Positions 25,091-37,490 are shown, counted from the stretch's first letter. The stretch is DNA of 64,000 nt from Inia geoffrensis (GCA_036417435.1 CM070910.1:14325501-14389500); one strand, 5' to 3'. Program-made: numbers and translations. The notes: generated by a model from the sequence alone, not told the origin.

Positions 25091-25340
25091 AGGAAAATGA
25101 AAGCTCAGCAGAGACCAGCCGCACTAAGGTGGGAAAGTGCATCCCCTAAAGCATGTCTTAAATCCTGCATCTTATTGAACCATCTTGGCTCAGGACCAAA
25201 TCTAATAACAATGTCGGGATTTTCAGGGTACAGCAGGCATCATAAGAGATTAAATTTCTTCATGTAGATAAATCATGCACTGTTTTGGATTTTTAGGGTA
25301 CTTTAATAAATGCATTCTGCCTTGCTATAAAAGTAGGAGG

Positions 25341-25548
25341 GGGCTTCCCTGGTGGCGCAGTGGTTGAGAGTCCGCCTGCCGATGCAGGGGGACACGGGTT
25401 CGTGCCCCGGTCCAGGAAGATCCCACATGCCGCGGAGCGGCTGGGCCCGTGAGCCATGGTCGCTGAGCCTGCGTATCCGGAGACTGTGCTCCGCAACGGG
25501 AGAGGCCCCAACAGTGAGAGGCCCGCCTACTGCAAAAAAAAAAAAAAA
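25341..25548 (+). repeat. CHR-family tRNA-derived SINE (young type)
   Basis: Forward copy beginning gggcttccctggtggcgcag, with an A-box-like tggcgcagtgg and a B-box-like gggttcgtgcc, ending in a run of 15 A. Flanked by near-identical aaagtaggagg / aaagcaggagg duplications. Confidence 0.96.
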
Positions 25549-26039
25549 GCAGGAGGTAAGTTTGTGGTTCTCTCTCTTTTATCTGAAATGAAACATTTTA
25601 TTTCATATGGAGATATTCAGTATTCAAATTGGTCTCTAGCCTGGTTCAGACACTGGATTCTTGTGAAACCAGTAGGAAAATGTTGTAAAGATTTATCTAG
25701 TCACAGCTGTTCTTTACAAGTAATTTCAAATTTTATAGTTGGCTATAACTGTACTTCCAGCTGTAAATTAGGTCTCTATTGGGTGGGATCTGGGGAGTTG
25801 TTATACAAGGTGTCATGAGGTTATGTGTGGTATCCCATACTGTGGAAAAAATATAAATTATATTGCATTATGGCAAACACTATACATATAATTAAAATGA
25901 GATGTTCTCACAGCCTATAGTTTTACAATTTTAAAGCTTGTCGTAAAACTTATACACATGTATAAACTGCCAGAAAGACACATGTTTTCATTTTATGTAG
26001 ATGGATACTAACAACTGCTAAGGAATCTCTATGGGAAAT

Positions 26040-26430
26040 TGTTATGGACTGAATTGTGTCTCCTCGAAAAATCACATTGAAGCCCTAACCCCAGTACCTC
26101 AGAATAGTACTAAATTTGGATATAGGGTCTTTAAAGATGTAATAAAGATTAAATGAGGTCCTAAGGGTGGGGTCCTAATCCAATAGGACTGGGGTCCTTA
26201 AGAGAAGAGAAAAAAACACGACGGTTGCACACACACACAGAAAAGGCCACGTGAGGGCACAGCTAGAAGAGGACCACATTCCAGCCAAGCAGAAAGGTCT
26301 AGGGTGAAACCAACCCTGCCGACACCTTGATCTTGGACTTCCAGCCTCCAGAGCTGTGAGAAATCAATTTCTGCTGTTTAAGTCACCCAGTCTGTAGACT
26401 TTGTTATGGCAGGCTGAGCAGACTAACACA
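26040..26430 (+). repeat. MaLR-type solitary LTR (MLT1/MST-like)
   Basis: It starts tgttatggactgaattgtgt and ends actaacaca. The typical 3' half, with accaaccctgccgacacctt, cagcctccagagctgtgag and agtcacccagtctgtag, is well preserved. Old ERVL-MaLR solo LTR with no internal coding sequence. Confidence 0.8.
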
Positions 26431-26439
26431 GCAGCAAAC

Positions 26440-27180
26440 TAGTATAGATATATATTTTGCAGTCATAAATATACATGTACAAGTACATGCATGCACACAT
26501 AGACTGACTATGTGCAGTAATTATCTAAAGTCCTATTTGAAAGCAGTGGGAAGATTTTTATTATGGCTTCGCATGTTAAATTTTTTGTTAGATAAAAATG
26601 TGTATGCATAATTTATATTTATGCATCCAGATTGTATCTGGATGTTAATTAAGAAAAACAGAATTGTTTCTATGAAGTGGGGTCAATGTATGGGTACCCT
26701 CAAAGAAAAAAAATGTTTTGGACCAATTTACAAGTTGATCATTTCAGCTTTTAGAGAGAATTTAAGAGTCTGGGCTTAATCTACCTACAATTGCCAAAGA
26801 AGAATATTAAACTTGGACTCTACTCTTTCAAAGTAAACTTTTTGCATGTAGCTGTTTTATTCCTGTCACTTATCAAGTTACCTTAAGAAACTTTTTGTGA
26901 GTTTAATTAAGCCTGACTAATTCTCCAACAGTACAAAGAAAAATGAATTCCTTAAATATTTAATCCATTTATGACTCAAAGTGTCATTTTCTGAATGTGG
27001 CTGTTAAATTCTTGGAATTAATTACCCTTTGAATCAAAGCTGCTTTTTCAGACATTCAAAACATATAGTCACAGCTCACACAATGTGTAAATTCAACATT
27101 TCATCTGTTCATCAAGATAATTTATTCCAAATGCTGTATTCAAAATCTCAACCCGGTAGATTTATTTATGGCCATTAACA
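26440..27180. other. Repeat-poor AT-rich intronic block
   Basis: No interspersed repeat is recognised over about 740 bases. Many homeodomain-like core strings occur (gttaattaag, tttaattaag, gaattaattac). It lies just downstream of exon 3 in transcript order. It could be constrained non-coding DNA or simply old intron; no coding potential. Confidence 0.4.
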
Positions 27181-28258
27181 AAGGAATCTTTGCCTATAAG
27201 AGCCCTAATAATCAGGCATGATTTTTGGTTTTTCCTCTGCCTCCCCTTTTGTCCAAGTGTTAATGAGTTAAAGGTTAGCTTCCCTCTATTTACACAATCG
27301 CTACTCTTTTTCATGGCCACTTTGTTCTCCTTAACTAATCTCAAGCCTCCTCTCCAGAAAGACTTTCTCCCATTCTGATCAGCAGGCAGCACCATCATAG
27401 GTCTGTCTCTCTCCTTCATATCGTCCTAAAACACTGGATGCACCCATTCCTTTATTTCAATTACACACTTCCTCTTGTTCTCTCCCAGTATCTTGAAGGC
27501 TCTTCAAGACTAGATTCCAAAGAATACAAGGAGGTCAATCAGGCAACCACATTTAGGGAGCACCTGCCTAATATTCCCAGAACCAGACGCTGGATTCCTG
27601 TATAAGAAAACTGGAAGACTGGATACATGAGGAGATAGCAAACCACACATACACACACCCACAGCACAAATACACGGGCACAGATCCCGACCACCTTGTG
27701 ACGCTAGCGCTCAGAAATCACTGCATTGTTCCCAGCTCCATACTGGACGCTGAGATTATGGGAGCTGCTAGTTAACTCAACTTCTAAAGGAGAAAGCCGC
27801 CTTTTGATTGAAATTCAAATTCCCTAAGGGATGTGAAGGGATTGAAAGATGACAAACTAGCTCTTTAGCTTTCACATGTACAAGTCTCAGTGTAAGGAAA
27901 GTTTCTTCCCAGATACCGTTTTCTAGCATTAGGAATATAAACAGTAACTGAAAAATATTTCTAGAATAATTCGCTGAGCAGTCTTCTTTTCCTTCCACCA
28001 CCACCTCCCACACACTTTTGATTTTAAATATAAGTATTTACATGGAAAATATGAAACACAAAATGGTGTGTTCGGATTTCTTATTTTTTAATAAAATGTG
28101 TTATAAAAAATAGTTTTGTTGTGAAGAAAAGTGAGAATAGGAAAAAAAATAATTAGAAGAGAAACCACTCCACTCCCGTGGTGACTAGAATGGAAATGGC
28201 CAGCAGTGGGTGGGGGACAAGGACCTCATGCTGGGCGCCCTGGGTCCAAGGTACCTAC

Positions 28259-28375
28259 CCCCTTTCATCATGCCCACTTCGTAGCACTTGCGTAGCCGGC
28301 AGGCCTGACAGCTCTTCCTCCTGTTTTTATCAATCGTGCACTGGTTGGTAGCCGGACACATGTAGTCATTATGTC
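28259..28375 (-). CDS. ESR1: Estrogen receptor alpha, coding exon 3 (second zinc finger)
   Basis: This exon encodes the second zinc finger and the dimerisation surface of the estrogen receptor DNA-binding domain. On the minus strand it lies between an AG acceptor (28376-28377) and a GT donor (28253-28258, gtaggt) and is exactly 117 bp, the usual mammalian length. With the G left over from exon 2 it reads [13 protein letters not shown], then [18 protein letters not shown] and YEVGMMKG. The last base opens the next Gly codon, to be completed by exon 4. The four zinc cysteines (human 221, 227, 237, 240), the D-box PATNQ and the basic stretch that contacts DNA and contributes to nuclear localisation are intact. 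Phase agrees with exon 2, so the two exons splice in frame. Exon 4 (hinge and start of the ligand-binding domain) was not found in the 28 kb downstream and must lie beyond position 1. Confidence 0.98.
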
Positions 28376-28834
28376 CTATCGAAAGCAAGAGGACAGAATT
28401 AGTATTATTTCAGGAAATTTAGTCGGTCGGAATCTACAGGGAATCTGTCTGTGGGATGTTTTCACATCTCTTCCTTGACCTTTCTATGTTGCTGCCTCAA
28501 CCCATCATCCTTTTTTGTGTCCTTCTTGCAATGTTAAAAAAAAAAAACTCTCCTACAATTAATTTCTGCCTCCCCAAGTTGCTTTGCGAGTTCTTTGGGC
28601 AAATCCCCTTCAGGTCACACAGCCTATATTTAGGGGCACGATGTTTTATATATATATTCTCAAGGTTGAGCTTTCTCAGTAGATAAGGCCTTTTTTTTTT
28701 TTTTTTTGGACCCAGGCCACCCACCAAAATTGCTGTCCAAATAGAGCTGTTAGAACTTTCAGACAGAGGGTTTCAAAGTGGCCTTTCTTAAAATATAATT
28801 TAAAGAATCTTTAAGTAGGTCTTCAAACGCAGCG

Positions 28835-29097
28835 CAGAACACCTAAATTCCAGTTGCGGGGTGGTGGGCTGTGGTGGTGACCAAGGTCGGTCCTTAAGGT
28901 AGTAAGTCAGTTCACCACTCACTAGCTGGAAGACACTGAGCAAGTTGGTTAACATCCTTAGGCCACACTTTCCCCCCGGCACTGCTGCATAACATTATTC
29001 TAAGAACTAAATGTGAGATTACATGTCACGGGCTTAGCACAGTGCCGTGGGTAGGGCAAACACTGAATGAATATTAGTTGTTGTTGCTGTTATTTTA
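28835..29097 (-). repeat. MIR, antisense
   Basis: Minus-oriented MIR: ttcaccactcactagctgg, gttggttaacatccttagg, gcttagcacagtgccgtg, then a gttgttgttgctgttatt end. Confidence 0.7.
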
Positions 29098-29189
29098 TTC
29101 TCAATCCTCTTTCTTTTCTCTCTTGTTTATTGAATCTCTCTCACTCCAATGCTTCCTTCTAATTGGGTTTTTTTCCCAAGGTTTATTAA

Positions 29190-29460
29190 GATTTAATTAG
29201 CATATAATATTGTGAAATTTGGGGACCTATGAGCTTCATGAACTTGGATGTCCAAATCTCTCCCCTGTTTTGGGAATGTTCTCATCCATTATGTCTTTAA
29301 ATAAGCTTTCTATCCTTTTCTCCCTCTCTTTCCCTTCTGGTTCTCCAATAATTCCGAAGACTGTTTCTCTAATGATGTCCTGTAATTCACATAGGTTTAC
29401 TTCACCTTATTGGCTTTTATCATGTCATGCAAGTCTGACCCACAAAAAAGGTCTCCCTTG
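29190..29460. repeat. Possible L1-related fragment
   Basis: The phrase gaacttggatgtccaaatct, followed by aataagctttctatcctttt, is reminiscent of untranslated segments of mammalian L1. Classification is uncertain. Confidence 0.4.
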
Positions 29461-29474
29461 ATCCACAGCACTCT

Positions 29475-30075
29475 CGAACTTCTATCTTATATCCTGTCCC
29501 TCCTTCTCAGCTCAACACCTAACAAATATCTGCACTGGAGGTCTTTTTCCTCCTTTTCTCCTGCCTGGCTGAACCCACGTCAATCTGCTTTCCACCTTTG
29601 TTGCTCCACAAAAACAGCTTCCCGGAAGCCGCCAATGACTTCTGTTGCTGAATCCAATAGACACTTTCAGCCCACATCACACTTGACCCATCAGAAGCAT
29701 CTGACAGTTCCTTCCTTCCTCTTGAAACATGCTTTTCCCTCGGCTTCTGTAACACAAAATGCTCCCAGGGCTCCTTCTGTCCCTCAAGCTGGAGCTTCCC
29801 AGAGTTTGCAGATTTGCCTCTCTCCATGCCACAATAACCCAGAGCTGCACAGCACAGGGCTCAATGCCAGGCCCTTTCCTCTTCTGTGGCTCTGAATTCT
29901 CCCACCAGAAAATCTCTCTCATGCCTACGGCTTTCATCACCACTAAATACAGATGACGCACAGACTTAAGCTCCCAGCCCAACCCTCTTCTCTGAGCTCT
30001 GGGGATGGGTATCCAGTTGCCCACATGAAGTTTCTGCTCTAAGATTTAGAAGTCACCTCCATTTCTTTATCCCTC
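29475..30075 (+). repeat. L2 LINE fragment
   Basis: Plus-strand L2 coding-region relic: gccaatgacttctgttgct, aatccaatagacactttcag, catctgacagttccttcct, cccagggct. A 161-codon open stretch here (29410-29895) is a decayed piece of the LINE, not a gene. Confidence 0.6.
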
Positions 30076-30079
30076 AAAA

Positions 30080-31998
30080 GAAGTCTGGTTGATAATGTAC
30101 AGAATATTAAACTTCACAAACTTAAAAGTATTATTGTCATGTTTTTTTAAAGCAGCCCATTTATATGAGTCTAAATACTTGCACCTCTTGGGAAAACATC
30201 CTGAATTTAGACTAAAAAGATGATACGTACTATTTTAAAATATGTTTCCCATTCACAAAAAACAGTGAGTGTATATGCGACCTTCTAATTCAGATTCTCT
30301 GTTTAAGTCTCCATTTTCTCATTTACTAAGGGCAAGACTCAACATGTAGTGAAATGTTTTAACTACAGACCTCTTTGTTCTTTACTCAACTTAAGGGTCA
30401 GCCTTAGATTAGAATAGGGTGGAGTGGGGACTTGATAAGAAATGTTGGTCTCATAAAACTCGATTCTCTATCTTTAGATATACATTATAAAAGTCACTGT
30501 ATAAACAGGCTTCAGATTAAATTAACATCTGCATTCTTCTATTGCATAAGAGGAATCAACAAACAGAGTTAAAACCTTGTAACTTCAGTAAGAGACCACA
30601 CACTGCCTTGAACACCCAGGCATAGTTATTACTTTTAGAATCTTCCCTATTAACAGGGGCAAATTGAGGAAATAATAGAATCAGAAATAAAATTCACCTG
30701 GGCAGGTATAAACTCTAGGCAAAAGCGCATTCTTCTGACACCTCAAAGAAACTCTTAGTGTTTGGTCTTCCATGATGTTTATGTAGTACATGTTGACTTA
30801 TTTTAACTCTTAAAATATAAGTTTATATCAGAAGAAAACAGTTAATAATAATTTGAACCAAAAATTACTTTGATTCACTTTCCTTCCCAAAAGCCAGAAG
30901 TTCTGCAAGCCAGAAGATGGGAGAACTGAATTGGGTCCGAAGTCAATGGTTAAATCTTATGTTTGGATTGGTCAGCCATCGTAGATATGTATCTTTATAA
31001 AACCAAGTGAAATTCCTGAGCTAACATGTTTAACACATAAAATATGCGGGATTTGTACAATCGAATTCATCCCTTAAAAGAATGAAAATAGACGCACAGG
31101 AGAACCAAGTTCATAATGCAAACCTTTTGTGACAAAGCTGGGCTTTCTCCTGCCTATCCTACGTGAACATTTAGAATTGACAGATTGGCAACAAGAAAAA
31201 GTTAACAAGTACTTGTTTCATATAAACAATCAAAACAAATTCTTCTTAACCAAACACCATTAACAACTATTTGTAAGTCTTCAACTTGCATCAGAAGAAA
31301 GGAAAACACGAAAGTTTTTTGTTGCCTAAGGAGTGTAATTTTGTAAAGATGTGTTCTTAAAGCAGCTGATTTAAGTTTCTTTAAGAAGAAATTTCTTTTT
31401 AAATGTTACTATTTGGTCTTGTAAAAATAATAGAAGAGAAAATCTTATTGAATTAGAGTTCATTTAAAAAAAAAACTCGCACCAACTATCTTAATGAAAC
31501 ATACAGTGTCTTTACTGAAGAGACTGAGGAACTCTGTGTACCTGTGACCAGATCAGCCCAAAAGTTCCTCTTGCACAGAATGAAGTGCAAGAGGCCAAAT
31601 CCAAGATGTGAGCTGCAAGTGAAGGTTGGGAGAAATAATCACTATTTTTTTTTTTTTTTGCCCACCAAAAAATAAAGCCTTTGAGCTAATGTAGGGTTTG
31701 AATAATAGGAAGCCGGGGTGAGAGAAGGGATGAGGCAAGCGAACTATAAGTGGGAAATGTGAAGGGTGGGGAGAGGAATACCTAGGAATTGACTGTAAGC
31801 AGGGATTACCAGGCTCACCCACGGCCCCAGGGGCCTCACACAGAGCTTTTCCCCAGAGGCCTCTGGGATTCTTTTCCTTGACTTTTCATTTCCCCCTTTC
31901 TTCTTCTTTTCCCTCTTTCAGCTATTTTTGCATTATTACCATCACACAGAAAGTCTATATTTGTTAGTTACAAAAACTAATAACAATAATAATAATAA
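30080..31998. other. Intronic stretch, no feature recognised
   Basis: AT-rich sequence. The only distinctive items are short T and A homopolymer runs (near 31466 and 31646). No gene or classifiable repeat. Confidence 0.5.
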
Positions 31999-32188
31999 GG
32001 GCTTCCCTGGTGGCGCAGTGGTTGAGAGTCCGCCTGCCGATGCAGGGGACACGGGTTCGTGTCCCGGTCCGGGAAGATCCCACATGCCGCGGAGCGGCTG
32101 GGCCTGTGAGCCATGGCCGCTGAGCCTGCGCCTCCGGAGCCTGTGCTCCGCAACGGGAGAGGCCACAACAGTGAGAGGTCCGCGTACC

Positions 32189-32219
<31 letters not shown>
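31999..32219 (+). repeat. CHR-family tRNA-derived SINE (young type)
   Basis: Forward copy starting gggcttccctggtggcgcag and ending in a 29-base A-run. It directly abuts the truncated 5' end of the L1 that follows. Very close to the other young copies, so probably one of the more recent insertions here. Confidence 0.97.
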
Positions 32220-32220
32220 G

Positions 32221-33110
32221 CAATGGCCCATATTCAGAGATTCAAAAGAAATATAACAACAGACCAAATTAAAACAAGCAGGGGAGGATGTGGAGAAAAG
32301 GGAACCCTCGTGCACTGTTGGTGGGAATGTAAACTGGAGCGGCCGCTGTGGAAAACAGTATGGAGGCTCCTCAAGAAATTAAAAATAGAACCACCACACA
32401 ATCCTGAAGTGCCACTTGTGGATATGTATGCAAGGGAAATGAAATTGTTATCTCGGAGAGATATCTGTACCTCCATGTTCATAGCGGCGCTGTTCACAAT
32501 AACCAACGATGGAAACAACCTACGTGTCTATTGACAGATGAACAGATAAAGAAAATGCAGAATATATATAACGGAATAACGTTCATCCTTAAAAAATAAA
32601 GAAATCCTGTCATTTTCAACAAGGTGGATGAGCCTGGAGGGCATCAGTTAGATGAAATAAGCCAGACAGAGAAAGATAAATACTGCATGGTATCACTTAT
32701 ATGTGGAATCTGAAAAAAAAAAAAAAAAGTCAAACTCATAGAAACAGAATAGAAAAGTGATTGCCAGAGGCTGGGGTGAGGGAAATGGGGAGAAGCTGGT
32801 AAAAGGGAACAGGCTTTTAGCTGTAAGATGAATAAGGTCTGAGGAGCTAACGTATAACATGGTGACAATAGTTGGTAGTGCTGTACTGTTTCATTGAAAT
32901 TTGCTCAGAGGGTAAAACTTAAATGTTCTCACCCAAAGGAAAAAAACAGAGAAAGAAAAAAGTATATGAGGTGATGGATGTGTTAACTAATTCAAAGGGG
33001 AGAAATCCGGTCACAATGTATACGTATATCATATCATCACAATGTACACTTTAAATATCTTACAATTTTGTCACTTATACCTCAGTAAAGCTGAAAACAA
33101 TAACATAAAA
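32221..33110 (+). repeat. L1 LINE, 5'-truncated 3' end
   Basis: The 5' third reads as the C-terminal part of L1 ORF2 ([20 protein letters not shown]) and is followed by the usual 3' region: atgagcctggagggcatcag, aaataagccagacagagaaa, gtatcacttatatgtggaat, and cttatacctcagtaaagctg. Reading frame is lost after about 100 codons, so it is inactive. Confidence 0.85.
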
Positions 33111-33399
33111 CAAGCAGTAACCTGAGAGGAATTTAATAGTGTGTATCTTTCCTTTTGTCACACTTTTCCCTCAGTGCTTTCTGGCAGTCAGTCATCTCAG
33201 ACCAAATCTCTTTACCAAGCTTCCCACACCTGCCCCCAGTTCATTTAGACTCGACTTTCTCACAGACTCTTTGAGATGTATGTGTGCCAAACATAAGCGA
33301 CCATCTTCTCTCCTCACCTACCTGTTCCTATTCACCAACACACCATGACGCCTGAAACATGCGTGTTGTTCTAGACTCTATCCTCTCGCTTACTCAAAC

Positions 33400-34316
33400 C
33401 CCACACACACATAGTATAAACACCTACCAAATCAATTATTTTAAAGTTCTTTTTCAAAGCCACATCAGCTTTGTCCTGGGCCCGCTGTCACTACCATAGC
33501 CCCAAGAATTTCCCACCCAGGTTATCACGACAGCCACGGCCTGCAGCCTTCCCCTGCCAATCATGCCCCACCACGTTGCCAGAGGGATTTTTTTTTTTTT
33601 TTTTGTCTCTTCTGTAAAATGTTTGGGGGTTTTTTTCATCTTTATTGGAGTATAATTGCTTTACAATGGTGTGTTAGTTTCTGCTTTATAACAAAGTGAA
33701 TCAGTTACACATATACATATGTTCCCATATCTCCTCCCTCTTGCGTCTCCCTCCCACCCTCCCTATCCCACCCCTGCCAGAGGGATTTTTATAAAATCAC
33801 ACACCATCATGTCACTAACCCACTTTGATAGTCTGATGTTCCTCAAAGCTCTCAGGATAAAATCTAAATGCCTCAAGACAGCTCACCAAGCTGTTCCTGA
33901 TCAGCCCTTACCTCCTCTCCTAGCCTTGTCTCACCACCCTCTAAGTCACATCCAAGCTTCAGCTGTGTCTTTCTGTTCACTCTGTGCTCCTTATCACCCC
34001 GGGGGCTTTGCACAGGCCCTTCTTTCTTGTGGGAACACACTTCTCCTACTCTCGGACCAATTGACTCCTACTCATATTTCAGGTGCTAGCAGTTGAGATA
34101 GCAATTCCTCTGAGAAATCCTTTCTGCCCCTCCAGTGATGCTTGTCTTTTGTCCTGTCATAACACCTACTACACTGCCCTTTCATCGCTGTTTCAACCCC
34201 CAGGTCACTTTGGGTTTGACAAGGAATGGACTATCTCTATCTCATTTGTCACCAGGTATCCTGTGCCCAGCACATTATCAAGGCACACCGTGGAGCTCAA
34301 CAAATATTTGTTATCG
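33400..34316 (+). repeat. L2 LINE 3' region, split by an L1 insertion
   Basis: Plus-strand L2: caaagctctcaggataaaat, cagccttacctcctctcc-like blocks, gggctttgcacaggccctt, tcctctgagaaatcctttct, ending in ctcaacaaatatttgtt. Interrupted at 33594-33774. Overlapping ORFs of 85-125 codons are non-coding by-products. Confidence 0.75.
33594..33774 (-). repeat. Short L1 3' insertion inside the L2
   Basis: A T-run, then ttcatctttattggagtata and agtgaatcagttacacatat, the antisense L1 3' untranslated region also seen in the L1 at 38239. Duplicated tgccagagggattttt lies on both sides (33577-33593 and 33775-33790), showing target-primed integration. Confidence 0.88.
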
Positions 34317-34319
34317 GAA

Positions 34320-36300
34320 CAAAATGGAATCCCTAAGCTCTGTGTTGCCCCTCTCTCGCCCCCTGAACCCCCTCTGTGGAGCACAGGTCTCCTGAGGGGG
34401 CAGATTGGAGTTGTATAAAGGAAGACGGTGACCCCCAACAAAGCAATGGTCACTACATCCCAGGACCCCAAAACTCAGGTCCACAAAATCAAGACTTGGT
34501 CCTATGGGACAAAAGCAGCACAGGGAGAGGCAAGTCTGCTCTTCAACACTGGATGGGGCCAGACATTAGCATAAAGGAGCAGGTCTTCACAGATGTGACA
34601 GGTCAGGAAGTGAGAAGTAAGACCTTGGATTGATTACCCATGAATTATCTCCATCACTATTTCTATTCTGATGCCTTGCTGGTTTTCTAAGATGAGTGTA
34701 TTTTATGACTGCCTCCAAATAAAAATCAACACGTTCTAATTATTTCAATGCTTGTTCTTTATAGAAATGTTTTCGTGAATTGTATTTTTTTTTCCCTCTA
34801 ACATTTTGGTTATGTATACATGATAATATGGTTCCTTTTACTAATAGTGATTTCTTCCAGGAGTGTTTTAACTTTTTTGGAACTTCTACTTTATGACTTT
34901 TTTGAAGTTCAGTTCTACAAGGTGATTAACAATTTCTTCCTCTCATCTCCCCCCTCTCACTGCCATCACCAAGAAACAGATTTAGCTGTGAAAATAATGG
35001 GTCCCTTTTATTACTTCCCATAAAAAATTTAAATTCTTATAAATGAATTATTAACAGCATCAAAGTATTAGTAGGGAAGGAGGCACATCTTAATTGAAGG
35101 GTTTCCTACATATAAACTACATGGACCCTTCAGTAACTGAAGCTAACATACAATGTGTACTGCTCGTCTTAATAGTTAAAGATATTTAAAATATTTGCTT
35201 CAATAATAGTACATAAATCTGAACGTCAACTTGCCGCAATAACAGTTCTGTGATAGGTATGTAGTGTAGTTTTTTTTTTCTTCCTTTTTTTACTACTTTC
35301 TAACTTGTGGATTCAGAAGTTGTACTTGAACTGTGCTTTCCAACAGTTCTATCACTGACACATTTCAAAGTTTGAAGGAAACACACACACAGATTTAAGT
35401 CATAACCAGAAAAACTTCAAATTATATGACATCAACTCTTATTTTATGATTTTTTATGAATGAGCTCAGTAAAAATATACACAGTTCTCTGGGGGAAAAA
35501 TGAGTTAAAATCAAGAAGACTGATGAGGTCAGGCAAAAAGCCAAGCATGGTAAGGAGTAAGCACTTAGCATTTTTAATCAAAATATGAGTAGTTAGCTAA
35601 CTGTTCATATTTTTAAGGCATGGAAATGATAATGAATTCTCAAATTAAAGATAAATTAACTCTCCAGTGTTTAAGCAACCACAGATCCAAAAAAAAAAAA
35701 AAGAGGGTCAACTTTAGCTAATCTTATCTGAAAGTCTCATTGTATGATTTCAACAAAATAGTATTTCATTTTCAAAGTCCCATTCTTTTATACCTGATTA
35801 ATCCATAAATTTAGCTAGCATCTATAAAGCTTGGTTACCTTTTCATTAAAGGCTCATTGAAATTAGCATGTGAAGTATCCAAGAGTCGTACACAAACTGT
35901 TTAAGGTGCCAGATAAGATGTCAAAATCTGTATTTCTTTCTCCTTCTAAGAATCAATATGCATTTATAGAGTGTTAAATACAGTTTCAAATTTGATATGG
36001 AATTACAGGATCGTATACATATTTGGCCAAGAGGAAACCTCCAACTTCTTGTTTTATCAGTGAAAAATTATACTTTTCTTGAGGTGTTAAGGTACAGAAA
36101 ACATGTCAAAACATAGTTTTGAGCCTTAGCATTGGGAAAATAAGGGTTTGCTCATGAATTTTCAAAGCACTGCAATATAAACAAGCAATCATCCCAACCT
36201 GAGTGGGGGCTTCCAGCTACAGCCTCTCCTCAGCTTGTTCATTTCACACTTGTGCATGAGATCGTATGACCAAACATTTTTGCTTCTAAGAAAACTGACT
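34320..36300. other. Intronic stretch, no feature recognised
   Basis: AT-rich sequence with an A-run at 35689-35702. Short ORFs only. Confidence 0.5.
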
Positions 36301-36307
36301 CATTTGA

Positions 36308-36526
36308 GTACTGACCATGATGTGCCAGGTACTGCGTTATACACAGATTATTTCATATAATTCCCCAGCAACTCTATGAGGAAGGGATTATATTTATATC
36401 CATTTTACAGATGTAAACCTATGATAAAAGTTATAAAGCCTGCTCAAAACCACACAGCAAGCAAGTGGCAGAGATGGGTTTTGAAGCAAGGGCTCCCTTA
36501 CTCCAGAGATTGAACTCTTATTCATA
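36308..36526 (+). repeat. MIR
   Basis: Well-ordered MIR: atgtgccaggtactgcgtta, actctatgaggaagggatta, tccattttacagatgtaaac, aaaaccacacagcaagcaag, gggctcccttactccagag. Confidence 0.85.
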
Positions 36527-36529
36527 TAT

Positions 36530-37490
36530 GGAAGGCTCAACTTCCCCAAAGGACAAGACCTTCACTCAGGAACTGTATCTACTTTCCAGAGGCAACAATG
36601 GTTAAGATTCTCTGCAACTGGTTGACCACTGAGTGTTCTGCTTCTTAGAAAGCTCATGCATGAGAAAGTAAAAAGTGAGGAATTAATAAGACCAATGTTA
36701 CTGTCTTCTATTTAACTACCTGAAAGAAAAATACTGTGCAAGGCCAAACCAATATTGAATTCTTTTGGCAATAACATTTGACTTAGATGACAGGGATGAA
36801 ATGAATGGTCCAACTCTCCTGAACATGATTGTACAAAGGAACAGAAGTCTAGTCCTCCCTTACACTCCAAGGAAAATATTGACTTCCTGCATTATCTCCA
36901 GCTACTCCAACCCTGGCTCATGAGGGCTGCTTGATCTTAGCAGCGCCCATACATTCATTGACTGTGACCAAAGGAAAGAAGTGTTATGGGAGTTGCTGGC
37001 TAGCACTGAAGAACCAGTCCAAACGGTGATGCCGTGGGGCCCCGCTGGCAAAAGGAAAAAGAAGACTGGCAGGGAATCTGTTGTAGAAGTGAGAGTTCAA
37101 AAGCGTTTTTTAATGAAAATGGGAGTGTATAATTTTCATTAAAAAAATGAAGAATCCTAAAGTATTCAAAGTTATGTCAAGGAAAAACTCATACCAAAAT
37201 ATGCACTAATCTTCTCTGAGTAGTAAAGTAGATGAGGCAGAGAGAAGATGTGAAGAAGTTTGAAATAGCTTTGCCAAATTCTCAGGGCTACAGAAGAGGA
37301 GGAAGAAATCAAAGATTCTGGTGGTTTGTGCCAGGGTGTCTTGAAGACTGTTCTAATCATTAACCACAAGGAGGATCTGATTTGGGAGGCCAGTGGGAAA
37401 AAGAGGTACAGAACAATTTTAAACATGTTGCATTTGAGATTTCAGGAGCACACCAAGAACCAACTACCAAGCAAGTTATTGTAAGTGCAA
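36530..37490. other. Intronic stretch, no feature recognised
   Basis: Mixed-composition intron. Neither a gene nor a classifiable element was seen. Confidence 0.5.

Larger units (their letters stand above)
1..28258 (-). other. ESR1: ESR1 intron 3, 5' part
   Basis: Everything left of exon 3 is downstream intronic sequence on the minus strand. No stretch encoding the lysine/arginine-rich hinge or the start of the ligand-binding domain expected of exon 4 was seen in any frame, so the intron is longer than 28 kb. Large size here is typical of the gene. Confidence 0.88.

Noticed and set aside
1..28258. ESR1 exon 4 or an alternative receptor exon
   Set aside because: No hinge or ligand-binding-domain sequence was seen in any frame.
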